64,000 nt of DNA from Acidobacteriota bacterium (GTDB lineage: Bacteria; Acidobacteriota; Holophagae; Holophagales; Holophagaceae): the NCBI GenBank assembly GCA_016195985.1, contig JACPYP010000016.1, positions 310,001 through 374,000 on the forward strand, given 5' to 3'. The notes beneath the pieces were generated by a model. It was not told the origin of the DNA. It did not search any database and saw nothing but the letters and a program-made list of their open reading frames with translations. Positions 37,672 to 44,805 of the stretch are shown piece after piece (positions within the stretch are counted from its first letter, which is position 1; every line of letters starts with the position of its first letter). A program made the position numbers and the translations under genes.

Positions 37672-39683
37672 TGGGGCACGCCGAGGAGCGGGGCTGCTTT
37701 CTGGGTAGGCTGGCCACCCAGAAGGCCCTCGATATCTTTCAGAGGCTCACCGATGACGATGCCATCGTTCGTGATTTCATATTGCCTTAGTTCATCGCTA
37801 TGGGAACTTCCCCGGACTTTGACGACGGCCATGACGCGCTTGAGGCGGCTTTCGAGTTCGATGTAGCGCTGGACGATGATGGCATCTGTGAGGAAGGCCG
37901 AGCCATAGGAGCTGAAGCGGAAATCGGTGTACCGATCTTCCAGTTCCGAAGTCATCAACACGGTCACGCCCATGCCTACCAGCGAGGAGACCATGCGGAA
38001 CAAGGACTCCCGGAAATCCTCGCGGAAGGTGGGCGCCACCGCCAATTCAAATCCCGACAGGGAGTCGATCACCACGCGGGTGGCCTTCATCTCGCCGATC
38101 ATATGAATCATCCGCTGCACGATTTCATCAATGGATAGATCCAGCTCTCGGGTATTGATGAGGCCGATCTTTCCCGCCCGAACCAGGTCATCGATGGTGT
38201 GAGTCCAGGATTGGCTCGGTGTCTGCTCGAACGCGACGATGACGCCGGGTTCCCCGAGGCGTACACCTTCAGCCAAGAAAGCCGTGGCCAGGATGGTTTT
38301 CCCCGAGCCGGAAGGACCCGCCACCAGCAGCGAATAGCCCGAGGGCAGGCCGCCCCCCAGCATGGTGTCCAGCTCCGGCAGGCCCATGGCCAGCCGCTTG
38401 TCGCTCCGCGGGATTCGGGACGCCATTACCGCAGCCCCGGAATCGCCTGCAATGGAGGCCGTGGGAAAGATGGTGATGCCATCACCGGCGATGCGGAAGG
38501 TGTGAACCCCTGGGCTGGTGGCCTGGCCTCGCATTTTCAGGATTTGGATTTTTCTCACCATGGAATTGCGGGATACGCTCTGGCACAAGGAAAGCAGGCC
38601 ATCGGCCACGGTGAAGATGGGGTGGACGCCTTCTTCCGGGGTGTATTCACCCAGAAGGAAGGAGGTGACCTGCCAGCTGCTGAGTTGGACACCCAGCCGC
38701 TGGATGAAGTGTTGCGGACTGATGGATGCGCCCGTGAGGGGATTCCCCTCAAGCATCATCGACCTGAACGAATCGATGAAGACCAGACCTGGCGAATAGA
38801 CTTCCACTTCCTTCATGATGCGGGCGAGAACTCGGTCGAACTGCCCGGTGGCGACATCCTCGCCCAGATTCACAAAGCGGATCGAATCCTTGATTTTCTC
38901 TGGGGTATAGAACGAAAACTGCTGTTGGTAGCGCAGCATTTTCAGGGGTGCCTCGCCCAGAACTGTGAAGTACAGGGCCGGCCGCTCCCGCGTCGCCATG
39001 GCAAACATCAGCTGATGGGCCAGGGTCGTCTTGCCGCATCCGGGTGGGCCCGCAATGAGGTTGAAGGAGAATTCGGGCAGGCCTCCACCCAGGATCGCAT
39101 CGAGCCCGGGCACTCCAGTGGCCATCCGTTTGATATCGACTTTGGCACTCATTGCCCGACCCCCTTCGTGGACGCCATTCCCGGGAAGCGCCCAGACTGG
39201 GCCAAGGAGGCGCTCAGCCAGGGATTCTCCGATCAAGGATTCCAACAACCCGTAGAACGTCACCATCTGCGCCGCACAGGCCTCGATGGCGCTCTCCTTC
39301 TGCTGAGCTTCCAGATTGGCGCGGAAGCGCTCCAGGTAAGTGGCGTTGCCTGTGGATTGTGATTCCTGCGCAAGCCATGGGTAGTGCTTGATGGTCACGG
39401 TGAGGGAGCGGATGAAAAGTGCTTCCACCCCTCCGGCTCCAATGACAGGCGCAAGCCTGGCGACGGCTTCGTTCCAGGCAGCCAGACCCATTCCTGCGAT
39501 CACGCTGGCGGCCGTGGCGCCTTCACTTTGCTGAGTGAGGGCGCGGGAGATGGTTTGGTGGAGTGAGGCGCCCTTGGCTGATTTCAACATGTCATAAACC
39601 CTGCCAAGGGGGACGAGCGTCTGATCCGGCCACTGAGATCTGGTGACATCCAGGCCCTCATGGCTTCCTGGATATCTGCTCAA
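37668..39683 (-). CDS. KaiC-like double ATPase with an extra N-terminal domain
   Basis: A 671-residue protein. Residues 1-177 form a helical domain I do not recognise. Residues 178-671 are a KaiC-like pair of RecA domains with Walker A GPPGCGKTT (about 212) and GPSGSGKTI (about 465). In the second domain, the SxxST phosphorylation region of cyanobacterial KaiC (HISTITDT) reads GSAFLTDA, so both phospho-sites are replaced; each catalytic Glu pair is reduced to one Glu (LGEAP, FEQTP). The KaiC part could also be made alone from ATG at 39152, which follows AGGGGGT. No kaiA or kaiB is present. It is coupled to the GGDEF-kinase. Confidence 0.87.
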   Translation of the reverse strand: MSRYPGSHEGLDVTRSQWPDQTLVPLGRVYDMLKSAKGASLHQTISRALTQQSEGATAASVIAGMGLAAWNEAVARLAPVIGAGGVEALFIRSLTVTIKHYPWLAQESQSTGNATYLERFRANLEAQQKESAIEACAAQMVTFYGLLESLIGESLAERLLGPVWALPGNGVHEGGRAMSAKVDIKRMATGVPGLDAILGGGLPEFSFNLIAGPPGCGKTTLAHQLMFAMATRERPALYFTVLGEAPLKMLRYQQQFSFYTPEKIKDSIRFVNLGEDVATGQFDRVLARIMKEVEVYSPGLVFIDSFRSMMLEGNPLTGASISPQHFIQRLGVQLSSWQVTSFLLGEYTPEEGVHPIFTVADGLLSLCQSVSRNSMVRKIQILKMRGQATSPGVHTFRIAGDGITIFPTASIAGDSGAAVMASRIPRSDKRLAMGLPELDTMLGGGLPSGYSLLVAGPSGSGKTILATAFLAEGVRLGEPGVIVAFEQTPSQSWTHTIDDLVRAGKIGLINTRELDLSIDEIVQRMIHMIGEMKATRVVIDSLSGFELAVAPTFREDFRESLFRMVSSLVGMGVTVLMTSELEDRYTDFRFSSYGSAFLTDAIIVQRYIELESRLKRVMAVVKVRGSSHSDELRQYEITNDGIVIGEPLKDIEGLLGGQPTQKAAPLLGVPQ

Positions 39684-39908
39684 TTGGTTTACGGATAGAC
39701 CTGATCCCTCGCGTTGGCCCCTTCTTTCTAGGATTCCTTAGCAGCTTTCGGACCACCGGCTAACCTGCCTTCGAATATCCCATTTAGGGTTTCAACGCCG
39801 CCGGGCCGGAGAGCCACCCCATCAAATTGAAGGGCCCTCCTCTCAATTCGAAGGCATCACTCGCGGCCCGCAGGCGCCGGGCCGGAGGTGGTTGACCATG
39901 GCATCCGC
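39684..39908. other. Intergenic region upstream of the KaiC-like gene
   Basis: No gene. A short inverted pair AATTGA/TCAATT flanks GGGCCC near 39825-39850. No promoter is clear enough to call. Confidence 0.4.
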
Positions 39909-41729
39909 TCAGACCGTCGGGGCCGTGAAATCCTCACCGGGGTTGATGAACTGATCCATTTCCACGCCGTGCTGGTGGTCGTGCAGTTGCTTGTAGCGGC
40001 CATTCAGGGCCAGCAGTTCCCGGTGGGTGCCGCGCTCGAGGATGCCACCCTGTTCGACCACCAGAATCTGGTCGGCGCTTTCGATGGTGCTGAGGCGGTG
40101 GGCGATGACGAAGGTGGTGCGGCCCGCGCGCAGCTTGCGGAGGCCGTCGCGGATGAGGGCCTCGCTTTCGCTGTCGAGGCTGGAGGTGGCCTCGTCCAGC
40201 AGCAGGATGCGTGGATCCGCCAGGATGGCGCGGGCGATGGCCACGCGCTGGCGCTGGCCGCCTGACAGCTTCACGCCCCGCTCGCCCACCACGGTGTCGT
40301 AGCCCTGCTCGAAGCGATCCGCGAATTCGTGCACGTGGGCGATGCGGCCAGCGGCCTCGATCTCGGCGCGGGTGGCCTCTGGTTTGGCGAAGCCGATGTT
40401 GTCGGCCACGGTGCCGTCGAACAGGAAGTTGTCCTGCATGACCACGCCCAGCTTGGCCCGGTACTCCCGCAGGCGCAGCCCGTCGATGCCCTTGCCGTCC
40501 ACGAAGATCCGGCCCTGCTGGGGGTGGTTGAAGGCCATGACCAGGGAGATGATGGTGCTCTTGCCCGAGCCGCTGGAGCCCACCAGGGCCACCGTGCTGC
40601 CAGCGGGCGCCTCGAAGCTGATGCCCTTCAGCACGGGCCTGCCTTCCTCGTAGGCGAAATGGACATTGCGAAAGGCCACGGCGCCCTCTACCGCAGGCAG
40701 GGGTTCCCGCGACTCGTCCTCCTGATCCTCGGTGGGCATGTCGAGGATCTCCCGCACCCGGTCGAGGCCCGCGAAGGCCTCGCTCACCTGGGTGCCGATG
40801 TTGGCGATCTGCACCACCGGCGCGGCCATGATGCCCACGAAGAAGGTGTACATGATGAGATCGCCCAGTGTCATCGACCCGGCGAGGATGGCCTGGCCGC
40901 CGATGATCATGATAAGCACGCCCAGGGCGCCTACGACGGCCGTGCCGAAGGCCGTGATGGCGCTGGTGCCCGAGATGGTGCCTGCGACATTGCGGAACAG
41001 GCGCTCCGAGCCTTCGGCGAAGATCTTCCGCTCGCGCGCTTCGGCTACGTAGACTTTCAGGATGCGGATGCCGCCCACGGATTCCGTGAGGCGTCCTGTG
41101 ATGTCCGCCGTGATCTCGCTGCGCTGGCGGAACAGGGGCCGGAGTCTGCGGAAGGCCAGGGCCATGGCGCCGCCGAACGCAGAAAGGAACAGGATCGTGG
41201 CCAGGGTGAGCTTCCAGTTCAGCCAGAACAGGACCGCCAGCGAGATGACCGCCGTGAGGGCGCCGCCCACGAGTTGAAGGATGCCGGTGCCCACCAGGTT
41301 GCGGACGCCTTCGGCATCGTTCATCACCCGCGAGATCACCACGCCGCTCTTGGTGCTGTCGAAGTAGCGGATGGGCAGGCGCAGGATGTGGTCCTGCACG
41401 CGCTGGCGCATGGCCATGATGGCCCGCTGCGCCGCCACACTCACCACCTGGGAGTTGGCGTAGCTGGTGAGGGCCTGCAGGAGGGTGGCGCCGCCGGCCC
41501 CCAGAGCCAGGGGCAGCAGCAGGTGGCCGTTGTGCTTGCCGATGACCTCGTCGATCAGGTATTTCGTGCTGGCGGGCAGCGCCAGACCCGCCAGACGGCT
41601 GATGAGCATGAGGAAGAGGCCCAGGGCCAGGGAGGCCCGGTGCTGGTGCAGCAGCGTCCGCGCCTCGCGCCAGGCGCGGGCCAGGTCCACCTTGGGCTTG
41701 GCCGCAGGTTCTGGCTTGGAGGGGCTCAT
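39909..41729 (-). CDS. ABC exporter, fused permease-ATPase
   Basis: A 606-residue half-transporter of the MsbA/ABCB type, acting as a homodimer in the inner membrane. Six transmembrane helices (about 25-310) precede an ATPase with Walker A GSSGSGKST, signature LSGGQRQRVA, Walker B ILLLDEATSSLD and the switch His in IAHRLST. The substrate cannot be told: lipids, lipid A or drugs are usual. ATG at 41729 is chosen; an extension to 41798 is possible but adds basic residues with no ribosome-binding site. It is divergent from the ketosynthase gene. Confidence 0.92.
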   Translation of the reverse strand: MSPSKPEPAAKPKVDLARAWREARTLLHQHRASLALGLFLMLISRLAGLALPASTKYLIDEVIGKHNGHLLLPLALGAGGATLLQALTSYANSQVVSVAAQRAIMAMRQRVQDHILRLPIRYFDSTKSGVVISRVMNDAEGVRNLVGTGILQLVGGALTAVISLAVLFWLNWKLTLATILFLSAFGGAMALAFRRLRPLFRQRSEITADITGRLTESVGGIRILKVYVAEARERKIFAEGSERLFRNVAGTISGTSAITAFGTAVVGALGVLIMIIGGQAILAGSMTLGDLIMYTFFVGIMAAPVVQIANIGTQVSEAFAGLDRVREILDMPTEDQEDESREPLPAVEGAVAFRNVHFAYEEGRPVLKGISFEAPAGSTVALVGSSGSGKSTIISLVMAFNHPQQGRIFVDGKGIDGLRLREYRAKLGVVMQDNFLFDGTVADNIGFAKPEATRAEIEAAGRIAHVHEFADRFEQGYDTVVGERGVKLSGGQRQRVAIARAILADPRILLLDEATSSLDSESEALIRDGLRKLRAGRTTFVIAHRLSTIESADQILVVEQGGILERGTHRELLALNGRYKQLHDHQHGVEMDQFINPGEDFTAPTV

Positions 41730-41952
41730 GCGACCACCATGACAGGGAGCCCGCTTCAGGAGAAAGGCCGCGTTTCCGTTTTTGGACAAAAACCCCATAG
41801 CCCCGGCGGCGGCGGGGCGGGCGAGGGGGGGGATGAATGAACGATATCAAGAATGAAGGGCTGGCCGTCCTGATCCTTCAAGATCCGGCGGTGGTGTGTG
41901 CGTAGAATGGCTGCATGCGGTGAAGGCGCATGGCCGGCCGCTGGAGGCATGG

Positions 41953-43032
41953 ATGGCTCAGCCACAAAGCGTCATCACCGGAACGGGAAGCTGCATCCCC
42001 CTCCGGAAGATCCCCAATGCGGCCTTCCTGGATCGGAAGTTCTTCGAGGACCGCGGCCAGCCCTATCCCGAAGGCGGCACGCAACGGATCGTGGAGAAGT
42101 TCGAGGAGATCACGGGCATCGCCGAACGCCGCTACGTCACGGATGACCTTGTGGCTTCGGATCTGGCCTTCGAAGCCGGAAGGCGGGCGCTGGAATCCGC
42201 CGGCATCGATCCGGAGACGCTCGACTACGTCATCGTGGCCCACAATTTCGGCGACGTGAAAGCGGACAACCGCCGCTCGGATTTCGTGCCCACGCTGGCG
42301 GCGCGGGTGAAGGCCCGGCTGCGCATCGCCAATCCCTTCTGCGTGGCCTATGACCTGCCCTTCGGCTGTCCTGGCTGGCTTCAGGCCGTGATCCAGGCGA
42401 ACTACTTCCTGCGCTCGGGCGAGGCGAGACGGGCGCTGGTCATCGGGGCGGAAACGCTGTCCCGGGTGTGTGACCCGGCGGACCGCGACAGCCTCATCTA
42501 CGCCGATGGCGCCGGTGCTGTGGTGTTGGAGGCCCAGATCCACGACCGGCCCGTGGGCATCCTCTCCCACGCGGTGCGCTCCGATACCCTGGAGCACTCG
42601 GAGCTGCTGTGGATGGACCCCTCCTTCAATCCAGAAGGCGATGGCCAGCTCACCCTCAAGATGAAGGGCCGGAAACTCTACGAGTACGCCCTGGCCACCG
42701 TGCCCGGCGTGGTGCGGCAGAGCCTTGAGAGGGCGGGCCTCACCCTGGCGGACGTCGACAAGGTGCTCATCCACCAGGCCAACGGCAAGATGGACGAGGC
42801 GATCCTCAAGCGCCTTTTCAAGCTCTACGGCCTGTCGGAGATTCCGGAGGGCATCATGCCCATGACCGTTTCATGGCTGGGCAACAGCTCCGTGGCCACG
42901 GTGCCCACCCTCCTTGACTTGGTGTTGCGCGGCGAGCTCAAAGGCCAGTCCCTGGCCAGCGGCGATCAGGTGGTGTTCGCGTCCGTGGGCGCCGGCATGA
43001 ACATCAATGCCATGGTCTACCGCTGCCCTTGA
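41953..43032 (+). CDS. FabH-like 3-oxoacyl-ACP synthase
   Basis: A 359-residue thiolase-fold condensing enzyme of the ketoacyl synthase III group, predicted cytosolic. The catalytic triad is complete: Cys139 in FGCPGW, His274 in IHQANGK and Asn311 in LGNSSVA. It is likely to start or condense an acyl chain, from an acyl-CoA. The inserted stretch between 70 and 110 (AHNFGDVKADNRRSD) is like those of the BioH/OleA or 3-oxoacyl synthase III relatives in Bacteroidota, so primary fabH is not certain. ATG at 41953 follows CTGGAGG. No other fatty-acid genes are adjacent. Confidence 0.85.
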   Translation: MAQPQSVITGTGSCIPLRKIPNAAFLDRKFFEDRGQPYPEGGTQRIVEKFEEITGIAERRYVTDDLVASDLAFEAGRRALESAGIDPETLDYVIVAHNFGDVKADNRRSDFVPTLAARVKARLRIANPFCVAYDLPFGCPGWLQAVIQANYFLRSGEARRALVIGAETLSRVCDPADRDSLIYADGAGAVVLEAQIHDRPVGILSHAVRSDTLEHSELLWMDPSFNPEGDGQLTLKMKGRKLYEYALATVPGVVRQSLERAGLTLADVDKVLIHQANGKMDEAILKRLFKLYGLSEIPEGIMPMTVSWLGNSSVATVPTLLDLVLRGELKGQSLASGDQVVFASVGAGMNINAMVYRCP

Positions 43033-43253
43033 GGGCGGTCTGCGGGAACGGCGCTGCGTCTTTCGCCTGGAATGCAAGAGGCATGCGGGTCTCAACAGAT
43101 CCAATCTGAATGACTCCGCGGTCGTGAATTCTGCGTTCGAGAGATCCCGATCGATCCTTTCACCTCGGGCGCGAGACGCAGACCGCGATGCCTGTTCAGA
43201 CTGCGATCGCGGAGCGCCTTCCAGTAGAGTCCTTCCGGATGACGGGAGGCCGC

Positions 43254-44282
43254 ATGAGGACTTTGATCGTCGGCATCGGGGCGCTGGGTGGATTGATCGC
43301 GGCGCGGTTGCAGGCGATGGGCGCGCCTGCCTGGCTGGCTGCGCGCAACGCCGAATCGGCGGCACGGCTGAAGGCCTCGGGGCTTCGTGTGACCGGCGTG
43401 GGGGGAGATGCCTCGGCCCACTCGCCCGACGTGGCGGCGATGGAGGCCTATTCAGGACACGCGCCCTTCGACTTGATCGTCCTGGCCACCAAGGCTCAGG
43501 ACGCCATTGCAGCGGCGCCACAGTTGATGCCGCTGCTCACGTCCGGGGGCACGCTGCTGCCGATCCAGAACGGCGGCGTCTCCCAGATTCTCGCCGAGCG
43601 GTATGGGGCGGAGCGCGTGCTCGGGGGCCTCTCCAACCTCGGCGCCACCATGTCGGCGCCGGGCCACTATGAACAGCGCAACGCCGGTCATCTGCTGATC
43701 GGCGAACTGGCGGGGGGCGGACAGGGGCGGGCCGAAGGGGTTCGAGAATGGCTGGGCCAGGCCGTGGAAGTGCGGGTGACATCCAACATGCGGGGCGCGG
43801 CCTGGTCGAAGCTGCTCTTGAATTGTTCGGTCACCACCATCGGCGCCGTCGCCGGGTGCACCATGCGGGAGTACATCGGGCGTCCGGAGGGCCGCGATCT
43901 CTTCGACCGGGCCTACGACGAGGCTCTCGCCGTGGCCCTGGCCAGCGGCACCCGCCCGGAGCGGATGTTCGCGGATCCTGTTCCGCCTGGCTGGGAGGGG
44001 CGCAGCGTGCCGGGATCTGCCCACGAGGCTTGGCTTGGGCAGATTCTCGATGCCTACGGGGACCTGAAGCCATCCATGCTGCAGGATTTCGAGCGGGGCC
44101 GGGCCACCGAGATCGATTTCATCAATGGCTATGTGGTGGACCTGGGCCGGAGATTCGGCGTTGAAACCAACACCAATGCGGCCATCGTGGCGGCGGTTCA
44201 CGCGATCACCCGCGGTGAGGTGCGTCCCGATCTGACCCTTCTGGGCCGCATCCTCCAGGACAGGGGAGCGCCGACTGTCTAG
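43254..44282 (+). CDS. Ketopantoate reductase-like protein
   Basis: A 342-residue NADP-dependent dehydrogenase of the ApbA/PanE family. The Rossmann motif GIGALGG opens the protein; the family lysine is in AWSKLLLNCSVTTIGA, and the C-terminal domain carries the EIDFINGYVVDLGRRFG and NTNAAIV signature. It would reduce 2-dehydropantoate to pantoate for coenzyme A, but family members with other 2-keto substrates are common. GGGAGG before ATG 43254 sets the start. It follows the ketosynthase gene by 221 bases, which hold no gene. Confidence 0.85.
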   Translation: MRTLIVGIGALGGLIAARLQAMGAPAWLAARNAESAARLKASGLRVTGVGGDASAHSPDVAAMEAYSGHAPFDLIVLATKAQDAIAAAPQLMPLLTSGGTLLPIQNGGVSQILAERYGAERVLGGLSNLGATMSAPGHYEQRNAGHLLIGELAGGGQGRAEGVREWLGQAVEVRVTSNMRGAAWSKLLLNCSVTTIGAVAGCTMREYIGRPEGRDLFDRAYDEALAVALASGTRPERMFADPVPPGWEGRSVPGSAHEAWLGQILDAYGDLKPSMLQDFERGRATEIDFINGYVVDLGRRFGVETNTNAAIVAAVHAITRGEVRPDLTLLGRILQDRGAPTV

Positions 44283-44285
44283 AAT
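44257..44285 (+). promoter_or_regulatory. Candidate sigma-70 promoter
   Basis: AGGACA (44257-44262) and TAGAAT (44280-44285) are 17 bases apart and lie just before a small secreted protein gene and secDF. The end of the reductase gene overlaps the promoter. Confidence 0.45.
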
Positions 44286-44306
44286 GATCAGATTGGGTTG
44301 AGGTCG

Positions 44307-44750
44307 ATGGATCGCTTCTGGTTCAGATGGTGGCTGACGCTGACGCTTCTGGTCAGCGGGGCCCTGCCAGCCCCATTCCTGAACCTCGACCCGCCCGAAC
44401 ACCGCGTCCCAAATGCGTCCAAGCTCTCCTCACCGGGGCCGGGGGCGGGGTCCGCGGAATTCCGCCTGTCGGAGCTGGTGGCGTTTCTGCGCGCGCCGAA
44501 TCTGGCGAAGGACTCGGATGGCCATGGACCCGTCTTCAAGAAGGGGGCGCGGCGGGATGGGGATGGCGCCCCTCCCAAGGATCGGCAAGCCTGGCTGACC
44601 TGCGGGCCGGCTGGCCCAGGTCCCTATGCGGAAGCATGCGATTCGACTTCCCAGCCCCGCAGGCTCTTCAGGGCTTCCGCGCTCCAGGGAATGCAACCGG
44701 AACAAGGGGGCCAGACTGGCCCGCCGGAGGATGCCGCCAGCCTCAGCTGA
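44307..44750 (+). CDS. Small protein with signal peptide, uncertain
   Basis: An open frame of 147 residues starting MDRFWFRWWLTLTLLVSGAL, a plausible signal peptide or anchor, then a low-complexity Pro/Gly/Arg-rich tail with no fold visible. GAGG stands six bases before the ATG and a promoter lies upstream. No family is recognised, and the tail looks compositionally like noncoding GC-rich DNA, so the call may be wrong. It ends 55 bases before secDF. Confidence 0.4.
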   Translation: MDRFWFRWWLTLTLLVSGALPAPFLNLDPPEHRVPNASKLSSPGPGAGSAEFRLSELVAFLRAPNLAKDSDGHGPVFKKGARRDGDGAPPKDRQAWLTCGPAGPGPYAEACDSTSQPRRLFRASALQGMQPEQGGQTGPPEDAASLS

Positions 44751-44805
44751 CGATCCGCGCCGGGCACGCCCGGCGTTTGTTCCATTCCATTCGACGGAGC
44801 CATCC

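Noticed and set aside
37668-39683. Complete KaiABC circadian clock
   Set aside because: No kaiA or kaiB in the window, and the phosphorylation residues of KaiC appear to be replaced.
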